Positions 12,851 to 23,929 of a DNA stretch of 64,000 nucleotides are shown here, piece by piece (within the stretch, counting starts at the first letter, position 1; every line of letters begins with the position of its first letter). The notes under the pieces are model-generated. The model did no database searches. It had not been told where the DNA came from and saw nothing but the letters and a program-made list of their open reading frames with translations. A program made the translations under genes and the position numbers. Origin of the DNA: Isoetes taiwanensis. Lineage: Eukaryota > Streptophyta > Lycopodiopsida > Isoetales > Isoetaceae. The stretch spans positions 7,578,425-7,642,424 of the forward strand of contig JAJEKV010000062.1 of the NCBI GenBank assembly GCA_021234155.1. Direction: 5' to 3'.

Positions 12851-15800
12851 TTAATATGTGCCCATTTGTATTTGTATTGTAGATTTTGTCAGATTTCAGA
12901 TTTTTTAATACTTTAATATGTGCGCATTTTGTATTCTAGATTTTGTATTCTAAATTTTGTATTCCGTGATTTTGTCTTGATATGCCTAGATTTGTCTTGA
13001 TATGCCTTTGTTGTATTCTAAAACCATGGGCCTTTTGAACCATTGCCATTATAACCATGGTCTTGATTAAGTTGAACATATTCTCGACTTCCTTCTTTAT
13101 ACACCCTACCTTCATATGTTGTTTATGATAATTAGATTTACTTTACTAACAACACATTAGGCATATTCCCCAGCGGGGCATTACAAAATGGCAACAATTG
13201 ACCGGACCGATGGGGCGAGATCTTCACGCAGGAGAGCCGCCTCGATAGGGATGGACGAAGTGGAGGCTCCCGGATTACGCCAACCGTGACACCAGGCGGG
13301 CGAGGTTGGGTACATCACTTTTGGTAAGTACCGGTCGGACCCCCCATTAGATAGCTTGCATAGTTGTGTCTCTAGAGTTTTTTCATTTGTACTTGCGGGT
13401 TGTATTTATGTCTCTAGAGTTTTTTCATTTGTACTTGTATGTTTGACAGGAATATCGAGGCATATGGTATCGACCGTCAGCGCCCGCCCCCGAACGGCCC
13501 GGCACACACATAGTTTGGGCACTTATCGGTACTCGGCGACGACACGGGTGTCCCCATACAAATGGACAAGGTATGCGGGTGAATCGTGCGTGGCGGTTCG
13601 GCGAGGGGCGGTGCCATTGGGCACCATAATGCATATCCGCGTAGATATGTGGTGGCCATCGAGGGAACGTGGTCGCCCCGTGAATGACCTTTTCGCAGCC
13701 CATCCCTCGGCAGATGAGGAGAGGGAGCCAATGAACCGCACGACAGAGGATTGACAAATGGAAAGCAAATGGCAAGAGCGTAATGTAATCAAGGGGCGAC
13801 AGTGCGTAGACAGGCGAAGCTTTTGACGACGAGGACGATCGTCCGCATGCATGGCTCCATGCCCGTATTTCTTCTGCTAGGGTCTGGCAAAGATACCCGG
13901 GCCGCGTGATGAGGCATTGGACAGCTGCCGCCTCAGATCGCCAGGCATACGCAGAGCCGGTGCACCCTCTATACCCGCAGGAGGAGCGGGTACTTATGAT
14001 CATCGACGCAACAACCGAGGAGGATCTCAGATGAACGTGGTACCGCATGAGTGGATGAGCCACGGATGTCGCAGAGCCCCCCCGCGCCCTGGCCAACGGG
14101 AGATCATGGAGTATGCAACAAGGCCGGGTGCAGAAGAGGAGCAAAAGAAGGGGGCATTATAGATGCGGAGAATGCGTGCCGTCTGGGAAAGCGTACCGTC
14201 GCCGAAAGCGACCATCGTCGTGCAAACGGCGTTGAACCCACTATGGAAGCGGCCGAGCGGCGCTATAGCTTTTCGGAACCGCGATTTGCATTTTGTTGGC
14301 ATATGCGTCCTCCGCGGCATAGCCGCCGAGCCCGACGAGGGCCATTCTTCGTCCGCCCGCGCCGACCCGAGGTCCGGCGGCTATTGAGGACATACCGGGG
14401 CGACTGTTCATTCTACGCCACCTCCCTTGCATGTGATAGAGCCTGGAGTGCTTGAGGCCGATCTTTGATGAGCTGCCGGGAGGCGGTCGAAGAAACACAT
14501 GCGGCTTCAGTTATCTGAGGAGGAGAGGGTTCGTTCCCCTAAAAACGGCATCATTGGTTTCACCTTTTCCTCATTGCCGGATGCACATGACCCGATCACC
14601 AGGTGGCATAGGGGCGAGGAGCTAGAGGGTTCTTTCTGTCTTTGGGATGGAGTTTGGGGCGGGGGGCCTGCACCGTGTATGCCTACTATTTCTTTGCAGC
14701 CCGATTCTTGGGGGTGGGAGGAGGTGAAGAGCCGACATATACCGCAACATTGTGCTACATCCCGGGGTTTGATGTTGCCTCTCTATTTACGGGAGGAGGT
14801 TTATATTTTTGGGGACTTCATTACCTGAGGCGAGATATCTGCATGGTATGGCGGCCCGGTTGATAACACCACCCCCACGCCCAGAGATCTTGTCAATTCG
14901 GTTGAGCAGCGAGAATGTCATTGTTGGGGCCAACTTCCTTCTTGGGCGTTGGATGCGAGAAGCGGAGCGAAGGCAATTGTTAGCGAATCGGTGAAGAGTG
15001 GGAGGCGGATCATGTCGGGGTAATTATCAGTGCGTGTCCTAACGCGATTTCATTCATGTGTTGTCAACCTTTTGTGACCATGCCCAGCGCGTAATGCGGT
15101 GCACGCATGCATCGGTTCCAACCGGATGATAGATCCACATTTGCAATGGTGGACCCTCGGCGGTTCGAAGATCCGCGAGATCATGGCCCTTCGACTGCTC
15201 CCCCGATTACCGGCCTACGATGGGAGAGCTTGCGAGCTATCATTTGGCCCATCGTCGTAGATGCGTGGCATAGTCCCTATCCCTCTCTTGTCTCCACAGT
15301 ACTCATCGCGATTCTGGCTGTTTGCGGGGGACAGTGCGTTCGGGTGCATATTGGAGACCACAGCCACCGGCAGAGAGACTTCGGGTAACCCGAGGCGTTT
15401 GAGGGCTTTTGGTGCATGGATTCCCCGCACTGGCGGGGAGTGGGCCATCTGGGGACTCAAATCTGAGTGCAACCAGCGGGCGCACAGCGGTGAGTTCTTT
15501 GCTGTGACTTCCTTTACTTTTTAGTTGTCTTCAATGCGTGCAACAAGTCCCTTCCGCGTGTTGGGGCCGAGGGTATTGCGGCCCGTCGCTGTACCACACT
15601 CATGCCGGGACCAGCGGCGCGGCGTTTTGAGAAATCGGTTGGAGCTGCGGTGGGCGCCAGTCCCAAAGACGAACCGAAATTGTCTTGTGGTGCCCATGTC
15701 TGTCTAAACATCCGGCATGTCATGAAGGCTTTCCTATGGCCGAGAGATGTACATAGACTTGCGGTTGGACACTATCCCTCCCCACCACCTCATTAATCGT

Positions 15801-16855
15801 TACATATGCCCCGCGATGACATCCGAAGCCTTTCACCTTGCGTAATGCGGCCCGAACATGCATACCGACGGCGAGGATGTGGGCGCGGCCAGCGAAACTT
15901 CTTTACACTCATTGCTTGCACGCAGACGCGAAGGCATATTGGTTCAACTACCAAATAATGAGGCGTCTTGGCCCATAGTGTACTTTTTACTATGCAATAG
16001 AAACATTGTCATTGATTTAAATGCCATGTACCATCCACATCATCACCAAGTGATCAGTCAAATCGGCGGCGCCAGTGGAGCCTCTCCTCCCACGCCGTAT
16101 CGGCGGGCGGCGTTTCGCGTTACCCGAGGGCTACGACGTGGCGTTGAAAAGTTACGCGCAGGTGCTCCGCTGGCCGAGTTGCATAGCCCCCTCGCATTGG
16201 GGCGTTTCACCGGTGCCGCCGCATCACCGGGCAGCCCTTAGCGGCGTCGCGACCTCCCGCAAGCAATGGAGCTAGGTCTTCCTCGCCTATGTGTTCTTGG
16301 TTCATTACCTCCGTGCGCCGATCTTTGCGATTTCCTCCCTATTGCACGCAACCAGCGACTAACCACCAATCTCCAGCAACGTGTCTTACGTCCACTCAAA
16401 GTCTTGGGTGGCCGATGTCTTTGGGCTCCGCTTCCCGTCCGGGATATAGCACTTCAAGAGCCGGGCGGTACCTAAAAGAGAAACATATCTCTTTGCTATG
16501 AGGTGCTTACACATCGGGACATCAGTGGGGCCGGTGCAATAGTCTTTGCATCATCAAAACCGTATAGCCGGACCCCATCATCTGCCGGGATCGCGATGGA
16601 TGCCGGTTCAACGGCACCGCCGTCGTCCCTCTTGTGATTGTGTTTGCATCTCCCTCAAACCGCTGCGGCCGGATCTTGTGCACACGCGTCGTTTTCGCGA
16701 TAGGATCGCGGGCATCTTGCGGCCCGGTCACCAAGCAAAGGGAAGGGAACGTGATTAGAATGGAAGAGCATTCTTAACTATGTGCTTTGCTAGAGACATA
16801 CCTAGGCTCCAACGCTCCCGCGCACAGCGTCAAAATTGTGCCTCCCCGGGGATCA

Positions 16856-17476
16856 TCACCATTTGGATATCCTACTAGCGAACAAATTAGAGTGTACATC
16901 CAAGTTAACCTTGCAACCCAAAGTTTGCACCTTCAACACCCTCAATGGGCCTCCACGTAGTTGGTAGTGTCCATGTATCCATGGGGCCACAACCTCGTGT
17001 CGCCGCCATTTCCCTTCCCACGCCAGCCCACAACCGGTTGTGGGCAAGATAAGCTGAGGATGCCAGTGTATTGCTTTGCACGCGTCAAGTAATGAAACGA
17101 TATTTCTAATCAAGAGCTCGACAAAGACACTTACCGAAGATCTCCGACGCGACTTACCATAGGCATTGTAGAAGTGATTTTCCAAGTGCTCATACCGCCC
17201 GTGCCTGCCCAACATGAGATTAGATAGCCTTTGCCGCACATCTTGGCGTATGAGCGGGTCTTGTATCCTCGGCATGAGGTTGTCACGCCATGCTGTCGCT
17301 TGCAATGGAACCAACAAGATATGACCGCGACTGCGATCCGCACGGGCATTACCTCTAGGAAAACGCAAATAGTGACAAGCAAAGTTCTTTACACCTTTCG
17401 CCCGTGCTCGTTGAAACAAAAATGGGTCGTTGGCAACCTCTTCTATGGCCACTCTCTCCTCTCCGGCCCATGTCAA
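16856..17476 (-). CDS. Unrecognised ORF in transposon core
   Basis: This is a 206-residue open frame with mixed, globular-looking composition (for example AIEEVANDPFLFQRARAKGV and GRHGRYEHLENHFYNAYGKS). Its upstream frame appears to continue in another phase at 17355-17624, suggesting a frameshift. No catalytic motif could be named. It may be part of a decayed transposon protein or a captured gene. The start codon is uncertain. Confidence 0.35.
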   Translation of the reverse strand: MTWAGEERVAIEEVANDPFLFQRARAKGVKNFACHYLRFPRGNARADRSRGHILLVPLQATAWRDNLMPRIQDPLIRQDVRQRLSNLMLGRHGRYEHLENHFYNAYGKSRRRSSVSVFVELLIRNIVSLLDACKAIHWHPQLILPTTGCGLAWEGKWRRHEVVAPWIHGHYQLRGGPLRVLKVQTLGCKVNLDVHSNLFASRISKW

Positions 17477-18812
17477 TGGTGATGGACCTTGGCCTTACAT
17501 GCCCCATCCGTTCAAACACCGGTGTAAGCGCTTTTAATGCATTCTTTGTCTGCCGCGACCCCTTCTTATGTGTACACAAAGATGTAGAAGACGGATATCC
17601 AACCCCGCGATGCAACCGAACCACGGCTGCGTGAGAGCGGTATCCGCCACATGTTGGTGCCGAATGTCGAGTGAGGGCCCACCAGGAAGTTTTGGCAGAT
17701 CTTTATCGCCCAGCCCTACGATAGTGTCATCTTGCCGAACTAGGATCCATGGTGGCGTTCGGATCCGGCCGTGAGCGCTAATGGCTGGTGGTAGAGGACC
17801 TTTCTGCATGTGCCCAACCCTCTATGTTCTCCTCAAGGCTGTCCCGGTCGGCCATTGCGCCACCGCTTTGAAACATAGTCACGTTGAGCCAAGGCAAGTG
17901 AGTCGCGCGCAGACAATTACAAGCCTAATTAGACATGACATTAAGCTCACCAAACATTCGATACTTGTTGCGTAGGCGCCACACATCCTCCTCGGCTCAT
18001 GTCAAGCCGATATGTGGCCTTTCGTGCCTGTGGTCTCCTCCCCGAGCATGGGGACCCACCGCTTTATGTCCCACCGACCTTTGTCTTTGTTCATGTTTCT
18101 CATTAACCGCCTGACTCTTTCTATCGGATTAGGGTGAACCGGTAGAGACCATACCTCACGCTTCGTATGGATCGTGGCCTTAATGCACCGGCGCCAAATA
18201 TCCAGTCCGCTCATCGGTCCTCCGTGATGACCATTCGGGCCGCATGCTTGTCGCGAAGCCTATATGTGATACCAAATGCAAACACTCCTCGTGGACACTC
18301 CCACCCGGAAGTTGTGGGCTCAAGGCAGGATTCCTCCCAACGGTGGCGGGGCAAAATCGTCCACCCCTCATGCACCGCCGCCACCCCCTTCTCCCGATCG
18401 CGCTGCGTGTGGATGTGCACAAGGCGGACACCGGTCTCGCGACCCGCACCTCTCCCACTCGATGTCGGTCCGGCCGATGGTGCTTCAGTCTCATGTTGAG
18501 GGGAAGTCATTATCCTTCATGTACATGCGAACCTTGCAACCGCACCTGCACGCAGTAATCGGATCACGTGATTCCAAATGGATCCCGGTGCCTCGCCATG
18601 CCCGCGTCTCCCACTTTGGATCTTATTTCTTCTAGGGTCATGCGTCTTACGACAAGTGCTGGCCATTGGCATCGCTTGCGCCACTAGATTGTTCCAATCC
18701 TCTACCCAAGGCACACACTTTTCTCGATGCGATCCCACCCTATGCAAATAGGAAACATGACCGACGACTCCCGCGATAGCCCTCGCGGTATTGCTCCCAC
18801 CGTCCCTCATAT

Positions 18813-19220
18813 CTATGCCACTTTCGGAAAGAACATGCCCGTGCGGGTCTCGTGGAAGGAGGAAAATCTGGTCTCATGATCCCGATGTCGCGACGGATAC
18901 GGGGGTCTACCTTCGTTGACGGAAGCAATCATAAGATCATATGTTGCTTTCAAGAACACATACCCATGCACAGGAACTCCTCGGGCCCGTTGCTGCCTAA
19001 GCCAGTCGCACGGATCGGGATACATCTGAACCACCTCCTGCACAACATTGGAACCACCGGGGCCACGAGGTGCACTTGTGGCAACGGACGGTGTAGAGCA
19101 ATCGGCATCTGAATGGTCAGATGAATCCTCCCAATAGTCGCTATTGCCATCATCTGAAAGCTCGCTCAAGGAACCCTCATCCTCATAATCTGAATCCGAC
19201 ATTCTAACAAAGCCTATCAA
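18813..19220 (-). CDS. Unrecognised ORF with acidic Ser/Asp-rich N-terminus
   Basis: The predicted 135 residues begin with a strongly acidic stretch (SDSDYEDEGSLSELSDDGNS and on to about residue 42). A more ordinary segment with GVPVHGYVFLKATYDLMIAS follows. An ATG at the outer edge of the GC-rich core and reading inward suggest the 5' exon of a minus-strand transposon gene. After 18813 the frame is lost. The function is unknown. Confidence 0.4.
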   Translation of the reverse strand: MIGFVRMSDSDYEDEGSLSELSDDGNSDYWEDSSDHSDADCSTPSVATSAPRGPGGSNVVQEVVQMYPDPCDWLRQQRARGVPVHGYVFLKATYDLMIASVNEGRPPYPSRHRDHETRFSSFHETRTGMFFPKVA

Positions 19221-19319
19221 ACAAGCTGCACTATGCCGGGAGAACTTCGAACTTTAAGGCGGATCGCTTAAGCGCTCCTTTCACGCATATGGCAGCCCCG
19301 AAGGCTTGTTTTATATTGA

Positions 19320-21370
19320 ATGCAAAATCGCTTAAGTGATTTTCAAATTTTTATTTTTTTCCTCCTACTTTCTACCGACAGACCTTATCTTGAAAATCGC
19401 TTAAGCGATTTCGTATTTTTTTTTTGGTGATTGTCGACAAGTGACCTGCGAAAATCGCTTTTTAAAAAGCGATTTTCAATTTTTTTTTTTTTCCTCTTGC
19501 TTTCGGCACTGCATATGCTTTTATAATGAAATTGAGTGAAAACACTTATCTGCACTGACCACGAAATTACATAGATGTCAAAAAATTTTGGTGCTACTCT
19601 CAAATGTTTCGTATTCTTTCACATGAAGAAAATACATAGGTCTCACAAGACATGGCTAATTCAAACAAACATACTACATAATAGACAACGTATAATAGAA
19701 AACACCAAAGCTTCACTCTATGCCCACTTCAGCCTCGATGAGATCCTCCATATCGAACTCATCAATATGTCTTCGACTGTACAGATCCACCCAATCATCC
19801 AGCTTCTTGATAGAATGACCACTGCTGACGATGAGCTTGTTTACCATAGCCCCGCATAGTCTTTTTTGCTTCTTGTAAAGCTTCTTAAACACAGGTCGGA
19901 ACGTATTGTGCATCCAAACCTCCTCCATCTTCAGCAGCCTTTTCAGTGCCTTTGCCCTGTAAATAAGGCGTTTAAAAGATATGAGGCACTCCTCCAGCTC
20001 CCCCCTACTGAGTTGTTCCTCGTCGCCATTCCTTATGAACCCATCACCTTGGAGGAGCTTCGTGAATTGGGCGCTAACTTCTCTCGTTCGGATCTGGCTC
20101 ATCTCGTTTTGTACCTCCAGCTGCAACTGATTCGCATGGGCTAAGATTGGCCCACTAATATGAGAGATCGCATTTGGTGATGGTGTGTCCCCGTCTCACG
20201 CCTTGTTTTGCCATTTTGAGTGTTCAAAAGAATGTAAGAGAGCACGAGGAGCAAAACCCTATAATCTTACCCTATCAAACAAGCTGCAAAAAACGAGGAG
20301 CAAAAACCCTATATTCTTACCCTATCGCGAATCGCTTAAGCACTCCTTTCACGGAACACGCATGCTTATTTTATATTGAATTGAAAAAACGCTGAGCGAT
20401 TTTCAATTTTTTTTGAAGGTGATTGTTGACATGACACTTGAAAATCGCTTAAAGCGATTTTCAATTTTTTTTCTTCGTTTTTTTTTCCCATTCATAAAAG
20501 CAAATTACACATTGTCTTTGTCCATCCCCAGGACGTGACAATTTAACGCAACCATTTGCATCATTATCTGCACATTTAACATCGTTTCATCTCTGTTTGG
20601 CTCGTTGAGCCATTCTACCACCGCGTTCGGAACGGGCAGCCCGACGTTAAAGCAGTGACAAGCTCCCTTTCACTCATTCTTGCGACGATGGTGAAAGGAG
20701 CGGCAGAAGCAGGGGGGTTGCCGTCCCTTGGAGGAGGAGCTGGGGGATTGCTGATGATGTCCCTCGGAGGAGGAGGAGGAGGCGGATTACTGGTAGAAGG
20801 GACATATCGTGCCCACACGGTCTTTAACTGTCGGACCATTTCAACAAGATAGGCAGGGAGATTAGAGGCGCTTTGGACGATATGGCAAAATTTGTTTTTA
20901 TAAAAATTTGAAAATCGCTAGCGATTTTCAAATTTTTTTTATTTTCCCTTGAAACATCGACATCGCGAAAATCGCTTTAGCGATTTTCAAATTGTTTTTC
21001 TCTTACTTTCTACGGCTTACTTTCCTGGCGACAAGGCCGAAAATCGCTTTTGCGATTTTCAAATTGTTTTTTCTCTTACTTTTCGGCGCTTACTTTCTGG
21101 CGCTTTTACTTTCGGGCGCTATAAGGCCGAAAATCGCTAAGCGATTTCGATTTTTTCACAGGCGGTGATCGGTGACGGATCGATCGCCGACGGACGCCGA
21201 TAAAAAAAAATCGCTTAAGCGATTTTCGATTTTTATTTAAAACCACCTGGAGGTGAGCCGAGTTTCCGGTAACGGAAAACGAAAATCGCTTAAGCGATTT
21301 TCACCTTCCCCTTTGAAAATCGCTTAAGCGATTTTCGCAAGTGCCCGAAAATCGCTTAAGCGATTTTCGT
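19320..21370. repeat. Right subterminal palindrome array
   Basis: At least eleven inverted pairs with arms AATCGC and GCGATT lie near 19326, 19392, 19452, 20442, 20911, 20966, 21040, 21130, 21207, 21283, 21316 and 21348. Arms are commonly extended to GAAAATCGC and GCGATTTTC. The spacer varies: TTAA, TTTA, TTTT, TA, TAA and a longer TTTTTAAAAA-type. Arm conservation with spacer drift is the striking point. Confidence 0.9.
19713..20126 (-). CDS. Unrecognised basic/helical ORF
   Basis: The 137 residues are rich in Lys, Glu and Leu and probably helical (RAKALKRLLKMEEVWMHN, FKKLYKKQKRLCGAMVNKLI). The C-terminus is acidic. Further upstream on the same strand, at 20615-20839, lies a proline-rich frame with runs of Pro followed by SERELVTALTSG. 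It could be an N-terminal part of the same decayed gene. Both lie in the right arm of the transposon. No family was recognised. Confidence 0.35.
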   Translation of the reverse strand: MQLEVQNEMSQIRTREVSAQFTKLLQGDGFIRNGDEEQLSRGELEECLISFKRLIYRAKALKRLLKMEEVWMHNTFRPVFKKLYKKQKRLCGAMVNKLIVSSGHSIKKLDDWVDLYSRRHIDEFDMEDLIEAEVGIE

Positions 21371-21409
21371 CCGCGCGAGACCCCGATTTCGGGAGCCAAA
21401 GAAGGCACC

Positions 21410-21419
21410 GGACGAGGAC
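21410..21419. repeat. Target-site duplication, right (GGACGAGGAC)
   Basis: This is the partner of 12390-12399 and directly abuts the right terminal inverted repeat, which ends GGCACC at 21409. Confidence 0.75.
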
Positions 21420-21699
21420 ACGAGGAAGAAGCCAGAAAGGTAAATTCAGCTTGGATAGGATGCTATCAATCTCCTATTAAAAAATTATTTTATAGGCAGG
21501 CTGTAAAACAGCATTAAACCATTATAATCCATGGTTTCGCATGTTAGCATCTCCATGAATAAATTTCTCGACCTATGAATTTAAGGAGGTCAACCAACTC
21601 TTTCTTCTCATGGAACTATACATATAACCCACTCGGCCTAAAGGCCCCATGGGTTATTTTGCATAACTACAAAAGGTTAACCTCATCCACATAATACAA

Positions 21700-22157
21700 G
21701 TTAGCATGTATCTATTATTAAGAATGGTGATCTCCTAATGTGGCAAGCTCAGTAGGCAACCATATTGGCAATCCATGCCAAGAGTCACATTTGTACCCAA
21801 AGGTCATGTCTATGACAAGTTTTTCCTACTGTACCTTAACGCACTGGTCCCAGGCTGTGATCTAATCTCTTCCGTTGATTAGAAAGTTGTTACCAGCTAG
21901 TAACACTTCACTAGCTAGAATGTTATGCTTTGTATCCTAGGGGTTTAAACTAAAATCTCTATAATATCCTAGAACTAGAACATTACAATGTTTATGACAT
22001 TTACAACCAAGTTATAGACAAGTAATTCCAAGTTATTATCATAGTCAGTAGCAATTACTACATAGCCACAATTATAAACTCAAAATTGTGAACTCAAGAA
22101 TTATCACAACCAAGTTATTATAATAGTTTGCTGAAAGAACAGTTACAACCAAGTTAT
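21700..22157. repeat. Direct repeat copy A (about 0.45 kb)
   Basis: It starts GTTAGCATGTATCTA and ends at GTTACAACCAAGTTAT. It is closely similar to 25605-26040 in the same orientation, with small indels. It contains several short CCAAGTTAT motifs. The pair could be diverged LTRs, but I see no PBS or polypurine tract inside the boundaries. A segmental duplication is equally possible. Confidence 0.75.
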
Positions 22158-22376
22158 TATAACAGCCAGAGTTATGAACTCAGCCAGAATGCATGATTTT
22201 CGTATAATCCAATAAACCTCAATTACAACCGATGTATTCAAGTACATAAATTAACCTGCTATATGAATGAACATAGCAGTAGAATGAAAAGTTGAAATTG
22301 AATCCATGAGGAGTGAATCCAGCACCTGTCCTAGAAACTGTAGTGTTTTGTCAAATTGCTTAATGGTACTCGAGTA

Positions 22377-22720
22377 TTAGATGGAGCTTGAAGTTGTTTG
22401 AGCTGAGAATCTACGAGCAAAACAAACACTTTGAATATAAGTATTAAAAAATAGATTTACATCGTTGCCTTGTTGATTTGTCGCCTGCTGCTGCTTAAGA
22501 AATTCTGATCCACATGGGAATGGCAAATGCGCTTCTTGCTGCACGTGTTCCATTGGGAGTCGCTTCTGAATCTCCTCAACCTGCTGCTGAGGTTGGTCCT
22601 CCAATTGGGCAGATTTAGAAGCACTCACAATTTGCTTAGAGGGGCTTTTGACACTTCTCATTCTCCCAAGCCAAGAGACAATTCAGGAACAACAATAGGC
22701 ATTTCAATATTGTCCTCAGC
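22377..22720 (-). other. Gln-rich gene fragment with PELSLGLG motif
   Basis: The minus strand reads MPIVVPELSLGLG in one frame. After a frame change comes a Gln-rich segment (QLEDQPQQQVEEIQKRLPME). LSLGL fits the LxLxL EAR repression motif found in several plant transcription-factor families. That, and the Q-rich context, are suggestive only. The frame is interrupted, so this is probably debris of a regulatory gene. The family is not identified. Confidence 0.25.
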
Positions 22721-22908
22721 TGCATTCACTATAATAACAAAGTGGGTGAGATGGCTTAGATCATAGTTCAAAGTCATGTTTTAACAATCAGTTCAAGTTG
22801 CTATTTGTAGACAATAGAATACTTGATACCATGACTTTATGGGAATTGGCCTGAAGAAATCTTTGGTGCTCGGCATGGAAGAAGTATTGCAGAAGCATAG
22901 GGACAAGT

Positions 22909-23925
22909 GTAATAGAATAGAATAGAATAGAATAGATTTTTTTATCGTCCACGGAGACCAACTGGCCTATGGGACCCAAACAAAAAGAGAGCAGCAAGCG
23001 TATTACTGTCAGGATTAAAAAACCCCCGCCCCGAAGGATTTTCGAGGGGAAAACCTTAGCAGTAATAAGTATGTTGGTACACTGTACAATTGTATAGGGC
23101 AATTCAGTACTGTCCCAAAGGACACAACTAAGTTCGTGTATCCATAACCTTCTGGAGGTATGACCCCAACAAGCCCACGGGCGTCGTATTGAATAACTGA
23201 TGCAGCGGCTGGTTATGCACAACTAACCAAACGTATTGCGCTCGGGTATGGGCAAACGCTGGGCAGATCTGAAGGACATGACATTTATTTTCAATGGCGC
23301 CCTGATGGCAACACTGACAAAGCCTACCCACCCGTGCTTCCCGAGTCCAATGACCTGTCTTAATGCGGAGACGATGTGCACCCGTTGATTAGAAACTATA
23401 AGTCTGCGCTTCTTCATGGCCAAATGGGTGCACAAGTACTGGTGCGGGCCTCTTGCGAGCATAGTATTGACTTGCTGCTGATAGTGTGACATTTTAACGT
23501 GTGTCAGAGCATCTGCATCCTAGAGCTTGTGAAGGAAACTAGCATCTAGGTACAACTTTAGTGCATTGTGATCCTTCTTTGTCCGCACATGTACTCATAT
23601 ATTTGCCTGTACATGCCAACGTGAGAACCACTGAGCTTGCTTGTCCTTCCAGCAGGTTTTGAGGCACTGGGGACCCTTTGCTACAGCCAAAGCAAGATTG
23701 GGCAAACGTGTATCATCCATAGCGACCACCTTTTGGAAGTAAATAATATGGCGTTCCAATGCAGCCCTTTTGAGGTGTAGAAAACCAGTCTCTTGGAGTA
23801 GGATCTGGTATGGAACTGTGGACTTTACCCCAAGGGCTCGTGCCAAGAAGGCTTTCTGCACCTGTTCGAGGTCATTTCAAGTGGTGAGGGATATCACCAC
23901 ACCTCTGCTCCGTACAAGAGAACCG
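22909..23925 (-). mobile_element. LINE 3' fragment with (TATTC)n tail
   Basis: Minus-strand frames at 23595-23861, 23223-23492 and 23128-23331 read in order like the end of a non-LTR retrotransposon polyprotein. The last has a Cys-x2-Cys ... His-x4-Cys zinc-finger pattern (CQCC ... CHVLQIC), as in the zf-RVT domain. The 3' end runs through GTGGACGATAAAA into a (TATTC)n pentamer array at about 22909-22936. The frames are separated by shifts, so the copy is dead. It is 5'-truncated, with no reverse transcriptase core visible. Confidence 0.6.
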
Positions 23926-23929
23926 GCTC

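Larger units (their letters stand above)
13150..19260. other. GC-rich degenerate core of the transposon
   Basis: The base composition shifts sharply at both edges. Many frames of 60-240 residues overlap on both strands, as expected from GC-rich DNA. Phrases that look protein-like switch frame every 100-300 bp, for example on the plus strand near 13860-14030, 15100-15390 and 15860-16080, and on the minus strand near 16860-17620 and 18810-19220. This suggests two or more decayed convergent genes, plus-strand genes on the left and minus-strand genes on the right. I could not assign any of them to a transposase, Ulp1 protease or plant-mobile-domain family with confidence. Confidence 0.55.
12400..21409. 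mobile_element. 9-kb TIR transposon, Mutator-like by target duplication
   Basis: The left end reads CGAGGTCTTTTTTGGCTCCC, and the right end in reverse complement reads GGTGCCTTCTTTGGCTCCC. Similarity continues through AAATCG and GGTC, with about 27 of 33 positions matching. A 10-bp perfect direct repeat flanks both ends. About 0.45 kb on the left and 2 kb on the right are AT-rich and full of AATCGC/GCGATT palindromes. The core (about 13150-19260) is much more GC-rich than anything else in the window except the LINE and DIRS-like elements. The 9-10 bp duplication points to the MULE superfamily. I did not recognise a transposase. The core is frameshifted, so the element is probably dead or non-autonomous. 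Alternatives are an uncatalogued superfamily or a gene-capturing Pack-MULE. Confidence 0.7.

Noticed and set aside
13425-14144. 239-residue minus-strand ORF in the transposon core
   Set aside because: Its composition is skewed to Cys, His, Arg and Ser, and the plus strand shows more protein-like phrases in the same place. It is probably a GC-rich shadow frame.
19320-21370. CRISPR-like look of repeated palindromes
   Set aside because: Spacers are of uneven length and AT-rich, the repeats are short with variable centres, and the context is plant DNA inside a TIR element.
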